Source: Erwinia sp. S63
GTDB lineage: Bacteria > Pseudomonadota > Gammaproteobacteria > Enterobacterales > Enterobacteriaceae
Direction of reading: 5' to 3'
Assembly (NCBI RefSeq): GCF_016625195.1
Contig: NZ_JACVUP010000001.1
Location: 682,001 to 746,000 of the forward strand
Length of the DNA stretch: 64,000 bases
Shown: piece by piece, positions 10,104 through 19,404 of the stretch
How positions within the stretch are numbered: position 1 is the first letter of the stretch
Layout: each line of letters begins with the position of its first letter
Program-made: the position numbers and the translations under genes
Notes under the pieces: model-generated
Database searches by the model: none
Told to the model about the DNA's origin: nothing
What the model saw: only the letters and a program-made list of their open reading frames with translations

Positions 10104-12089
10104 TTAAACGCGGGCAGGATGCTTAGCCAGCCAATGCCCGAGCTGTTCTGCGGGCATTGGTTTTGCATAAAGATAACCCTGACGCCCATCGACACCGCTG
10201 GTCATCACAAACTTCTCTTCGGCTTTGGTTTCAATCCCTTCCGCAATCACCTGCAGATCGAGGGTTTTGGCCACGGCGACAATGGCACGTACCAGCGATT
10301 GCGCCACCGGTTGTTTGTTGATATTACGCACGAAGCTTTGATCCAGTTTGATTGCATCAATGGGCACGCGCGCCAACTGGGAAAGCGAGGAATAACCTGT
10401 ACCAAAATCATCGAGATGAACCTGAGCGCCCAGTTCCTGGAATTGCTTCATCAGCGTCAGTGCACCGGCTTCATTCTCAATCAGGCAGCTTTCGGTGAGC
10501 TCAATATCAATGGGGCAATCCGTTAGACCGGCTTCGCTTAATGCCTGTTTTAAATCGGTATAGATACTTTGGTCAATCAATTGCTTAGCCGAAACGTTAA
10601 CGGCAACGCGCAGGAAAATCCCCTCACTGCGCCATTGAATAATTTGCTGCAGCACGTTGAGCATCACCCAGCGGCCGAGCGGAACGATTAAGCCCGATTC
10701 TTCAGCATAGGAGATAAAGTCGCCGGGCGGCACCAGACCGCGCTCTACGGAATTCCAGCGCACCAACGCTTCTGCGCTGCGCACTTCGCCGTCACGATCT
10801 AATTTTGGCTGGTAATACACCACCAGATGCTCCAGCTCGAGCGCTTTACGCAGGTTGGTATCGAGCCAGAGATATTCGAAAACCCGCTGATTCATCTCGT
10901 TGGCGAACACGCAGAATTTACCGCGCCCGTTCTCCTTGGCGTGATACATCGCGGTATCGGCGTTGCGGATCAGGCTTTCACGATCCTCGCCATGCAGTGG
11001 GGCGAGGGCGATACCAATCGAGCAGCCGCTGTAGACTTCAATCAGACCGACGCGGAACGGTTGACGCAGGCGCTCAAGAATACGCGATGCCATGGCTTCC
11101 AGCGCAGCCTGGCTGGTATGTTCTGCCAGCACCACGAATTCATCACCACCGAGACGTGCCAGCGTCTGGTCTTTGCCCAGGCAGCTGAGAATGGCCAGCG
11201 ATACTGCCTGCAGCAGTTGGTCGCCAAACATATGGCCGTAGGCGTCGTTGACCTTCTTAAAATTGTCCAGATCGAGATAAACCACGCCAGTTTGACTGCC
11301 ATTAGCCAATTCCAGTGCCAGACTAATCTGTTGATGGATGGCATTGCGGTTGGGTAAACCGGTTACGGTATCGGTATTGGCGAGGACGCGTAAGCGTTCC
11401 TGAGCGCGTCGCTCTTCTGTGATGTCGGTTCCAGAACAGATGAGGAAAATTTCATTTTTCCCACTACCGCTGTGCACAAACTTATTACGAAACAGAAACA
11501 GTCGCTGGCCTTTTTTGGTTTTGATCCAGCGCTCTACTTCATAAGAGTTGCCATCGCGAAAGAAGCCCGAAATGTTGCGACGCGAAGCCTGCGCTTCCTG
11601 TTTGGTCATAAACAGCTGAAACACGTTGCGGCCGATCACTTCCTGCTCTTTGAGCCCGGTGTACTCTTCGCTTAAGCGGTTGAATCGCTGGATGTTGCCA
11701 CGCTGATCGAGGATGACAATCACTGAATTTGCTTCGGAGACCACTTGTTCAGCGAAGGATAAACCCAGCGTTAAATCACGCGCTACGGAGGAGGTATCAC
11801 CCCAGGCGGAAGAGGTGCCGGCCCATGTTGATTGGTTGACCTTGCGGCCGACGAAGTGCATGGGCACTGGCGCACCGCGCAGGGAGAGCGTCAGGTTGAT
11901 ACTGGAGGTGATCACCGTCATCGCACGCAGCAAACTGGCCTGTGCAGGGGTTAATGGAACCGCCAAATTGGTATTGGCATTCTCATCTTCGGCAAAATGC
12001 AAAGCATCGCTATCTGAAGTTAAACGCCAATGAGGGCTGGTTGTGCCAAACAAGGTGTATAGCAACGTTTGCCCTTGTTCATCGGTCAT
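10104..12089 (-). CDS. rpfR: RpfR/PdeR: FI-PAS-GGDEF-EAL DSF receptor and c-di-GMP enzyme
   Basis: 661-residue cytoplasmic protein. An N-terminal RpfF-interaction domain (about 1-95, YTLFGTTSPHWRL) is followed by PAS (about 105-220), GGDEF (about 230-395) and EAL (about 405-655). The GGDEF motif is intact at 314-318 (RLGGDEF), as are EAL at 440-442 (AEALVRW) and DDFGTG at 560, so both cyclase and phosphodiesterase activities are possible. In known systems DSF binds the PAS domain and stimulates c-di-GMP breakdown. The start at 12089 is chosen for its GGAGG site eight bases upstream and its match to E. coli PdeR (YciR/Gmr). Genes orthologous to pdeR sit next to rnb in E. coli, as nearly here. 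Confidence 0.93.
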   Translation of the reverse strand: MTDEQGQTLLYTLFGTTSPHWRLTSDSDALHFAEDENANTNLAVPLTPAQASLLRAMTVITSSINLTLSLRGAPVPMHFVGRKVNQSTWAGTSSAWGDTSSVARDLTLGLSFAEQVVSEANSVIVILDQRGNIQRFNRLSEEYTGLKEQEVIGRNVFQLFMTKQEAQASRRNISGFFRDGNSYEVERWIKTKKGQRLFLFRNKFVHSGSGKNEIFLICSGTDITEERRAQERLRVLANTDTVTGLPNRNAIHQQISLALELANGSQTGVVYLDLDNFKKVNDAYGHMFGDQLLQAVSLAILSCLGKDQTLARLGGDEFVVLAEHTSQAALEAMASRILERLRQPFRVGLIEVYSGCSIGIALAPLHGEDRESLIRNADTAMYHAKENGRGKFCVFANEMNQRVFEYLWLDTNLRKALELEHLVVYYQPKLDRDGEVRSAEALVRWNSVERGLVPPGDFISYAEESGLIVPLGRWVMLNVLQQIIQWRSEGIFLRVAVNVSAKQLIDQSIYTDLKQALSEAGLTDCPIDIELTESCLIENEAGALTLMKQFQELGAQVHLDDFGTGYSSLSQLARVPIDAIKLDQSFVRNINKQPVAQSLVRAIVAVAKTLDLQVIAEGIETKAEEKFVMTSGVDGRQGYLYAKPMPAEQLGHWLAKHPARV

Positions 12090-12213
12090 GGAAACTTCCT
12101 CCGGGGAAATGCTGAGCAGGCGGTATCTCATTATTTTAGCAACAGTATTCAACCTCCTGCGTTAGCACAAGATGCAAACCAAATATATTTTTGTTTTCAC
12201 TAAAGAATGGCAC

Positions 12214-12240
12214 GAAAAAGCCCCTAAAATCGGGGCTTAA
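12214..12240 (-). terminator. Terminator of the cstA-ybdD operon
   Basis: AAGCCCC / GGGGCTT hairpin followed by five T residues on the minus strand, five bases beyond the DUF466 gene stop. Confidence 0.8.
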
Positions 12241-12245
12241 AAATG

Positions 12246-12542
12246 TCAGCAAGGACACTTGCCGAGCTTGCCTGCCTGGCTGGGAAAACGTGCTTCGAGG
12301 CAGTAGCGATGAAACGCGCGCTCATCCATAGGCATCTGCTCGGGATGGTGCTCGCGCATATGCTTCAGATAAGTTTGATAGTCGTGAACGCCAACCATTA
12401 AGCGAAAACTTTGCTTCAATCCCTGCCAGATGCGTTGCCAGCGATTAAGATTTTGCCCGAGGGCCTGGGTTGCGATCGGTAAGCATTGCTGAATCTGCCA
12501 CGTGCCGACCGGTTTTCTCCAGCGTTGAATGGACTCAGACAT
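12246..12542 (-). CDS. YbdD/YjiX-family small protein (DUF466), extended N-terminus
   Basis: The C-terminal half carries the family core (MVGVHDYQTYLKHMREHHPE ... ending in KCPC). Members always accompany CstA/BtsT transporters, as here. The ATG at 12542 overlaps the cstA stop by eight bases (ATGTCTGA), so translation is coupled. At 98 residues it is about 30 longer than E. coli YbdD (65); the extra N-terminus (MSESIQRWRKPVGTW) is not something I recognise. An internal start nearer MVGVHDY is possible but has no better ribosome site. Confidence 0.85.
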   Translation of the reverse strand: MSESIQRWRKPVGTWQIQQCLPIATQALGQNLNRWQRIWQGLKQSFRLMVGVHDYQTYLKHMREHHPEQMPMDERAFHRYCLEARFPSQAGKLGKCPC

Positions 12543-14601
12543 TTCGCACCTCCTTACGCAGGGAAACTTCGGACTCATGGGTGGTGGGCACGTCACTGCG
12601 CAGTGCACGGCGGATGACAAAGAAGGCCGCAATCAACATGGTGACAGCCACCAGCATAAAGAAGCCACACAGGGCCGCGTTAATTTGATTGCTAAACACG
12701 ATGGTTTGCATGTCCGCCACGGTTTTCGCCGGGGCGATGACCATGCCTTCATCAATGCCTTTACGGAACTTGTTGGCCTGCGCAAGGAAACCAATCGAGG
12801 GTTTCTCATGGAAGATCTTCTGCCAGCCCGCGGTCATCGAAGTGATGAACAGCCAGGCGGTCGGCAAAATGGTGACCCACGCATAGCGCTGCTTTTTCAT
12901 TTTGAACAACACCACGGTACCCAGAATCAACGCCATTGAGGCCAGCATCTGGTTACCAATACCAAACAGCGGCCACAGGGTATTGATGCCGCCCAGCGGA
13001 TCGACCACGCCCTGATAAACAAAGAAGCCCCAGCCGGCCACCGCCACGGTGGTGCCCGCCATATTGCCCAGCCATGAACGGTTGTTGGCCATCGAAGGCA
13101 CCACGGTGCCGACCAAATCCTGCACCATAAAACGGCAGGCACGGGTACCGGCATCAACTGCCGTCAGGATAAACAGCGCTTCAAACAGAATGGCGAAGTG
13201 ATACCAAAACGCCATCATCGCCCGGCTGTTAAACACTTCGGTGATGATGTGCGCCATACCGACTGCAAATGTGGGCGCGCCGCCCGCGCGTGACAACACA
13301 GTGCTTTCACCGACATCGCGCGCGATGCCGCTCAGCATCTCGGGTGTAACCACAAAGCCCCAACCGTTAATCACCTGCGAAGCGCTCTCTACGGTGGTGC
13401 CGATCAGCGCTGCGGGGGAGTTCATCGCAAAGTAGACGCCCGGATCGAGCACTGAGGCACAGATCAGCGCCATGATCGCCACAAAGGATTCCATCAGCAT
13501 CGCGCCATAGCCGATAAAGCGGATATGACTTTCACGCTCCACCAGTTTTGGCGTAGTGCCACTGGATACCAGCGCATGGAAACCGGAGATGGCGCCACAG
13601 GCGATGGTGATAAACAGGAACGGGAACAGCGCACCCGAGAACACCGGACCGCTACCGTCGATAAATTTGGTCACTGCCGGCATCTTCAGTTCCGGCATCG
13701 CAAACACAATGCCAATTGCCAGACCAATGATGACGCCGATCTTCAGGAAGGTTGACAGGTAATCACGCGGAGCCAGCAGCAGCCACACCGGCAGCGATGA
13801 GGCGACAAAGCCATAGATTACCAGCACCCAGGTTAGTTCGGTGCCTTTCAGTGTGAAGAGCGGTCCCCAATAGGGATCGGCAGCCACATCGCCACCGTAA
13901 ATTATTGCCGCCATCATCAGCACAAAGCCGATAATCGACACTTCAGCGATTTTGCCAGGGCGCAGATAGCGCATATACACGCCCATAAACAGCGCAATCG
14001 GAATGGTAGCAGCAATCGTGAACAGCCCCCACGGACTGTTGGCTAACGCTTTCACTACCACCAGCGCCAGCGCTGACAGGATGATAATCATCACGCCGAG
14101 CGCACCGAGCATGGTGACCACGCCCGCAAACGAACCCAGCTCCTGACGTGCCATTTCACCGAGCGAGCGGCCATCGCGGCGCGTGGAGATAAACAAGATC
14201 AGGAAATCCTGCACCGCACCGGCCAGCATTACGCCAACCAGAATCCAGATGGTGCCAGGCAGAAAGCCCATTTGCGCCGCAAGGATCGGGCCAACCAGCG
14301 GACCGGCACCGGCAATCGCCGCAAAGTGGTGGCCAAACAGCACCCATTTGTTAGTGGGCACATAATCGAGACCATCATTCAGCCGTTCTGCAGGCGTGCG
14401 GCGACGATCGTCCAGTTCGAAAATACGTTCAGCGATAAACAGGCTGTAGAAGCGATAAGCAATGCTGTAGCAGGCAACGGACGCAATAACCAGCCAGACG
14501 GCGTTGACGTGTTCGCCACGGCTGAGCGCCAGCATGGCAAACGCACCCGCACCAATTAACGCCACCGCTAACCAGATCAATCCGGTTTTGACGTTGTTCA
14601 T
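12535..14601 (-). CDS. cstA: CstA/BtsT-family carbon-starvation transporter
   Basis: 688-residue polytopic inner-membrane protein of the CstA family (peptide or pyruvate uptake). The hallmark GHHFAAIAGAGPLVGPILAAQ near residue 90, FITIACGAISGFHALVSSGT and FGIGNQML are present, with about 16 hydrophobic segments. It lies upstream of and coupled to a DUF466 gene, the usual pair. Similarity is high to both CstA (701) and BtsT (716); the N-terminus YVPTNKWVLFGHHFA does not decide between them, so the symbol is by family. Confidence 0.85.
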   Translation of the reverse strand: MNNVKTGLIWLAVALIGAGAFAMLALSRGEHVNAVWLVIASVACYSIAYRFYSLFIAERIFELDDRRRTPAERLNDGLDYVPTNKWVLFGHHFAAIAGAGPLVGPILAAQMGFLPGTIWILVGVMLAGAVQDFLILFISTRRDGRSLGEMARQELGSFAGVVTMLGALGVMIIILSALALVVVKALANSPWGLFTIAATIPIALFMGVYMRYLRPGKIAEVSIIGFVLMMAAIIYGGDVAADPYWGPLFTLKGTELTWVLVIYGFVASSLPVWLLLAPRDYLSTFLKIGVIIGLAIGIVFAMPELKMPAVTKFIDGSGPVFSGALFPFLFITIACGAISGFHALVSSGTTPKLVERESHIRFIGYGAMLMESFVAIMALICASVLDPGVYFAMNSPAALIGTTVESASQVINGWGFVVTPEMLSGIARDVGESTVLSRAGGAPTFAVGMAHIITEVFNSRAMMAFWYHFAILFEALFILTAVDAGTRACRFMVQDLVGTVVPSMANNRSWLGNMAGTTVAVAGWGFFVYQGVVDPLGGINTLWPLFGIGNQMLASMALILGTVVLFKMKKQRYAWVTILPTAWLFITSMTAGWQKIFHEKPSIGFLAQANKFRKGIDEGMVIAPAKTVADMQTIVFSNQINAALCGFFMLVAVTMLIAAFFVIRRALRSDVPTTHESEVSLRKEVRNV

Positions 14602-14743
14602 GAGTTAACTCCTTGTAGAGACCGGGAAAATAGGCGATCGGATACAACAAGTTAAAAGTAATGTAATGAATTGTTAACGACAGGGAATCGAATCAGAAGT
14701 GTGAAGCGGAAGGCAAATTTAACATCAGATAAAACTTAGGGGG

Positions 14744-14773
14744 AAAAATGCGGGATAACGGCTGTTATCCCGC
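14744..14773 (-). terminator. rnb terminator
   Basis: 10-bp stem GCGGGATAAC / GTTATCCCGC with a four-base loop, followed by ATTTTT on the minus strand. It lies just beyond the rnb stop. Confidence 0.8.
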
Positions 14774-14785
14774 AGATATTCATGC

Positions 14786-16720
14786 TCAGGCAGCAGGGCG
14801 CGCCACCACGCTACGGGTTTCCATACGCACTTCGGCGATGGTCACGTCGATAATGTCGGTCACGCGATAAGCGACTTCGCCTTTGATCTGCACGGTGCCG
14901 CTCTCTTGTGAGCAGACCAGCTCATCACGCACCGCATGGATGAACGGGGCAGGGATAAAGGCAACCGCACCGTTCTCCAGCAGACGCACGCGCATACCGC
15001 CACGAGACACGTCGATGATCTCGGCGCTGAATTTGCGATCGGTCCCGGCAGATGGCGCGAGGAAGCGCGCATACAGCCAGTCACCCACATCACGTTCGGC
15101 CATGCGGTTCAGGCGACGACGCTCACTCATAATGGTGGTGAACTCGTCTTTTGGACGGGCAATGCTGTCGCCGCGCACAATGGCTTTCAGCAGGCGATGG
15201 TTGATCATATCGCCGAATTTACGAATCGGCGATGTCCAGGTTGCATAGGCTTCGAGACCCAGACCAAAGTGCGGACCTGGTTCGGTGCCGACTTCAGCGA
15301 AGCTCTGGAAGCGACGAATGCGGCTGTCGAGGTACTGCGTTGGCTGGGCATCCAGTTCACGACGCAGCTGGCGGAAACCTTCCAGCGTGGTGATCGCCTG
15401 AGGATCCACGGTAATACCGTGACCGGCCAGCACGCCAGCAGCTTGCTCTGCGTTTGCCAGATCGAAGCCGGTGTGCAGGTTATAGATACCGAAGCCCAGC
15501 TTCTCCTGCAGCACTTTGGCCGCGCAGACGTTAGCCAGAATCATCGACTCTTCAACGATGCGGTTGGCGATGCGACGCGGCTCGGAAATGATATCCAGCA
15601 CTTCGCCTTTTTCACCCAGCACAAAGCGATAATCAGGGCGATCTTTGAACACCAGCGCGTGAGTTTGACGCCACTCGCTGCGCGCCAGGCAAACACGATG
15701 CAACAAGCGAATCTGCTCGGCAATCGCCTCGTTCTCTGGCTGCCAGTTACCGGCATTTTCCAGCCAGTCTGACACTTCGTCATAGACCAGTTTGGCTTTG
15801 GACTCGATCCATGCGGCGAAGAAGTGCACTTCGCCCGTTACGCTGCCATCTGGCGTAAGCGCCACGCGACAGGCCAGCGCTGGACGACGCACATTTGGGC
15901 GCAGCGAACAGATGTCATCAGACAGTTCTCGCGGCAGCATGGGGATGTTGAAACCAGGCAGATAGTTGGTGAAGGCGCGTTTAGAAGCCAGCTTATCCAG
16001 CTCGCTGCCTTCTGCCACATAAGCGGTCGGATCGGCAATAGCAATGGTCAGCAGCAGGTTGCCGCCAGCCTGTTCTTCAACATACAGCGCATCATCCATA
16101 TCTTCGGTGCTGGCGCTATCGATGGTGACGAAGTTCAGCGCGGTGAGGTCTTCACGCTGCAGGTGCTCATCCAACATCTCGCCGAAGCCGACGTTCGGGG
16201 CCTCGCGCTCCAGATTATGGCGTGACAGTGTGACCCACCACGGCGCGAGGTGATCGTCCGCAGTGACAATAAATTCAGTCAGTTCAGCATAGAATCCGCG
16301 ATCGCCTTTCAGCGGATGGCGGCGCATTTCCGCCACGGCCCAGTCACCATTCTGGAAATCATGGGTAACGTCACGGGCAGCGCGGCACTGAATCGCCTCT
16401 TTCAGCAGCGGATGGTCAGGCACAATCGACAAACGATCGTCCTTCTTCTGCACGCGGCCCACAAAGCGGGTCAGGAACGGCTCAATCAGGGTTTCCGGCT
16501 CGGCGCTCTCGCGATCTTTATCAGTGTGGATCACCGCAGAAATACGGTCACCGTGCATCACTTTTTTCATCTGCGGAGGGGGAATGAAGTAGCTTTTTTG
16601 AGCATCGACTTCGAGGAAGCCAAAGCCTTTTTCTGTGCCTTTCACAACACCTTCGGCGCGCGGAGTTTGCGCGTGAAGCTTCTCTTTAAGCTGCGCGAGC
16701 AGCGGGTTATCCTGGAACAT
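14786..16720 (-). CDS. rnb: Exoribonuclease II
   Basis: Processive 3'-5' hydrolytic RNase of the RNB family, 644 residues as in E. coli. Two N-terminal cold-shock-like domains are followed by the RNB catalytic domain with the acidic cluster in [17 protein letters not shown] and the RPALACRV segment, then a C-terminal S1 domain. It is monocistronic and placed between terminators. Confidence 0.97.
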   Translation of the reverse strand: MFQDNPLLAQLKEKLHAQTPRAEGVVKGTEKGFGFLEVDAQKSYFIPPPQMKKVMHGDRISAVIHTDKDRESAEPETLIEPFLTRFVGRVQKKDDRLSIVPDHPLLKEAIQCRAARDVTHDFQNGDWAVAEMRRHPLKGDRGFYAELTEFIVTADDHLAPWWVTLSRHNLEREAPNVGFGEMLDEHLQREDLTALNFVTIDSASTEDMDDALYVEEQAGGNLLLTIAIADPTAYVAEGSELDKLASKRAFTNYLPGFNIPMLPRELSDDICSLRPNVRRPALACRVALTPDGSVTGEVHFFAAWIESKAKLVYDEVSDWLENAGNWQPENEAIAEQIRLLHRVCLARSEWRQTHALVFKDRPDYRFVLGEKGEVLDIISEPRRIANRIVEESMILANVCAAKVLQEKLGFGIYNLHTGFDLANAEQAAGVLAGHGITVDPQAITTLEGFRQLRRELDAQPTQYLDSRIRRFQSFAEVGTEPGPHFGLGLEAYATWTSPIRKFGDMINHRLLKAIVRGDSIARPKDEFTTIMSERRRLNRMAERDVGDWLYARFLAPSAGTDRKFSAEIIDVSRGGMRVRLLENGAVAFIPAPFIHAVRDELVCSQESGTVQIKGEVAYRVTDIIDVTIAEVRMETRSVVARPAA

Positions 16721-16799
16721 AATGTATTTAGTTTCGTGGCCTAAGAGCGGTGGACAGTTTTACGCGAATCAGGGGCGCGCGGCAAGGCCAAAACAGGCT

Positions 16800-16824
16800 A
16801 AAAAGCCGCATTACGCGGCTTTTT
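16800..16824. terminator. Terminator between the ydeP-like gene and rnb
   Basis: AAAAAGCCGC / GCGGCTTTTT hairpin with a short loop and T runs on both strands. On the minus strand it ends the upstream molybdoenzyme transcript before rnb. Confidence 0.8.
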
Positions 16825-16846
16825 ACCTTCTGATAACGAAGAGGAC

Positions 16847-19156
16847 TTAAGCGATGCGCTGCGTAGGGAGAGCCGCGCTCAATGCCAGTTTCACCGGCAC
16901 CGATTTCGAGGTCGGCGTCCCGCTGCCGTCACCATAGCTGGAGAGGGGCACCAGCGGGTTGGTTTCCGGATAATAGGCCGCGAGGTTACCGCGCGGAATG
17001 TTATACGGCACCAGCTTAAAGCCACTCACACGACGCGTCAGGCCATCATTCCACAGCGTTTCGATATCCACCAACTGGCCTTCGCTAAAGCCGAGTGACG
17101 CCATATCGCCCGGGTGGATAAACACCACTTCACGCTGACCATAGACGCCGCGATAGCGGTCATCGAGGCCGTAAATCGTGGTGTTGTACTGGTCATGCGA
17201 ACGCAGGGTCTGCAGCGTGAACGGCACTTCAACATCATTGCCCAATTGCGGGAACAGTGAGGTTGGCAAGGCTGCCGCGCTGAACTCCGCCAGTTTACTT
17301 GGCGTATTGAAACGCAACTCCGCCGCTGCGCTACCCAGGTAGAATCCTCCCGGAATATCACACTTGTTATTGAAGTCGGCAAAGCCAGGAATGGTGGCGC
17401 CAATGTGATCGCGGATCACGTTGTAATCATCGGCCATGCCCAGCCAGTCAATCTTGTCACTGCCCAGCGTGGCGTGTGCAATACCGGCCACAATCGCGGT
17501 TTCGGAGCGCTGAGTGTCTGCCAGAGGAATGCCCACACCTTCTGAGGCGTGCACCATGCTGAAAGAGTCTTCAACGGTGATGAACTGGTTACCACTAGCC
17601 TGACGATCGCGTTCCGTACGGCCCAGCGTCGGCAGAATCAAACCCTCGTGGCCTGGCACCAGATGGCTGCGATTCAGTTTGGTGCTGATGTGCACGGTCA
17701 GACCGCAATGCTGTAGCGCTTCCTCCGTCACCGGGGAATCGGGTGCGGCAGCCGCAAGGTTGCCCCCAAGGGCGATCAGCACTTTCACTTCATCACGCAG
17801 CATTGCGCCCAGCGCTTCAACGGTGTTATGACCGTGTTCACGCGGCGGTTCGAAGCCGAAATGCGCGCCTAAGGCATCAAGGAACGGCTTATTGGGTTTC
17901 TCATCGATTCCCATGGTGCGGTTCCCCTGCACGTTACTGTGACCGCGCACCGGACACAGGCCAGCCCCTTTTTTACCCAACTGGCCAAACAGCAGTTGCA
18001 GGTTGGTGATTTCGCGTACTGTATCAACGGAATGTTTATGCTGAGTCACGCCCATCGCCCAGGTAATGATGACGCGCTCAGCGCTCTGGTAGATCGCGGC
18101 CGCTTCCCGAATCTGTGCTTCGCTCAGGCCGGATTGACGCACGATATCGTCCCAGCGCGTGTTATCCACGGCAGCCAGATAGCTCTCAATGCCATGGGTG
18201 TTGGCGTCGATAAATTCCTGATCAAAGATGCCCGGTTCACCCGCAGCTAAACGCTCGCGTTGCACTTCCAGCAGGGTTTTCACCATGCCGCGAATCGCTG
18301 CCATATCGCCGCCGAGATTGGGCTGGTAATAGGCAGAACTAATCGTGCCGGCTTTGGAGGTGACGATTTCCAGTGGTTTTTGCGGGTCGGCAAAACGTTC
18401 CAGCCCACGCTCGCGCAGGGTATTAAAGGTAACGATTTTCGCACCGTGATCGGCCGCGTGGCGCAGGCTGTGCAGCATACGTGGATGGTTGGTCCCCGGA
18501 TTCTGACCGATAACGAAAATCGCATCAGCGTGGTCAAAGTCATCCAGGCGGATGGTGCCTTTACCGACGCCAATACTGCGTTTCAAGCCGGTGCCGCTGG
18601 CTTCGTGGCACATGTTGGAACAGTCAGGGAAGTTATTGGTGCCCATCACACGGCCGAACAGTTGATAGAGCCATGAGGCTTCGTTACTGGCACGACCGGA
18701 AGTGTAAAGCTCCATCTGGTCGGGATGGTCCATCGCCTTGAGGTGACGGGCGATCATCGCCAACGCATCGTCCCAGCTGATCGGTTCATAGTGATCGGTG
18801 GCGCTGTTATAGCGCATCGGATGCGTCAGGCGTCCCTGATACTCAAGGAAATAGTCGCTCTGTTGATACAGCGTGCTTACGCTGTGTTGAGCGAAAAACT
18901 CGGGCTCCACCACACGGCGGGTCGCTTCCCAGGTCACGGCTTTCGCGCCGTTCTCACAGAAGCTGAAGGTGCTCTTGTTGTCATCACCCCATGCACAACC
19001 CGGGCAGTCAAAGCCGCGCGCTTTGTTCATACGCATTAAATTGCGCATGTTTTTCAGCGCAGCTTTACTATCAAGGACGAAACGGGTGGTTGCTTCCAAA
19101 GAGCCCCAGCCGCCAGCAGCGGCACGATAAGGCTGAATCTTACGTTTAAATTTCAT
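16847..19156 (-). CDS. YdeP/FdhF-like molybdopterin oxidoreductase
   Basis: 769-residue cytoplasmic-type molybdoenzyme of the formate-dehydrogenase-alpha superfamily. It opens with YRAAAGGWGSLEATTRF and has the DCPGCAWGDD segment near the N-terminus and the cofactor motif DCSNMCHEASG, followed by GKGTIRLDDFDHAD and IGQNPGTNHPRM. The four-Cys [4Fe-4S] N-terminal module of classical FdhF is reduced, as in E. coli YdeP. No selenocysteine codon is seen. The family is linked to acid resistance in E. coli, but the substrate is unknown. There is no partner subunit beside it. Confidence 0.85.
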   Translation of the reverse strand: MKFKRKIQPYRAAAGGWGSLEATTRFVLDSKAALKNMRNLMRMNKARGFDCPGCAWGDDNKSTFSFCENGAKAVTWEATRRVVEPEFFAQHSVSTLYQQSDYFLEYQGRLTHPMRYNSATDHYEPISWDDALAMIARHLKAMDHPDQMELYTSGRASNEASWLYQLFGRVMGTNNFPDCSNMCHEASGTGLKRSIGVGKGTIRLDDFDHADAIFVIGQNPGTNHPRMLHSLRHAADHGAKIVTFNTLRERGLERFADPQKPLEIVTSKAGTISSAYYQPNLGGDMAAIRGMVKTLLEVQRERLAAGEPGIFDQEFIDANTHGIESYLAAVDNTRWDDIVRQSGLSEAQIREAAAIYQSAERVIITWAMGVTQHKHSVDTVREITNLQLLFGQLGKKGAGLCPVRGHSNVQGNRTMGIDEKPNKPFLDALGAHFGFEPPREHGHNTVEALGAMLRDEVKVLIALGGNLAAAAPDSPVTEEALQHCGLTVHISTKLNRSHLVPGHEGLILPTLGRTERDRQASGNQFITVEDSFSMVHASEGVGIPLADTQRSETAIVAGIAHATLGSDKIDWLGMADDYNVIRDHIGATIPGFADFNNKCDIPGGFYLGSAAAELRFNTPSKLAEFSAAALPTSLFPQLGNDVEVPFTLQTLRSHDQYNTTIYGLDDRYRGVYGQREVVFIHPGDMASLGFSEGQLVDIETLWNDGLTRRVSGFKLVPYNIPRGNLAAYYPETNPLVPLSSYGDGSGTPTSKSVPVKLALSAALPTQRIA

Positions 19157-19404
19157 AGTCGTTGCAGGCTTATTGTTTATGAATTGTTATCAGAATATGA
19201 CTTCTGTTGGGGAGAAGTGTGCGACTCACTGCAAAAGTTGTCTAATTGATTGGTTTAATGGTGCGATAGGCGGCGTTTATCGCGATTAAACAGTCAGAAG
19301 CGTGATGTGGTTCAAATTTTACCTGCTGGCAGGACAGCGCTGCGACGTGACAAGCCAATAACTGGCTAATAATTGCTCTTTCAATTGATGAAAGGGCGCG
19401 CACC

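Noticed and set aside
14936-15772. 278-codon open frame on the plus strand opposite rnb
   Set aside because: It lies wholly within the strongly conserved rnb coding region on the other strand, with no ribosome site or recognisable domain; a codon-usage shadow.
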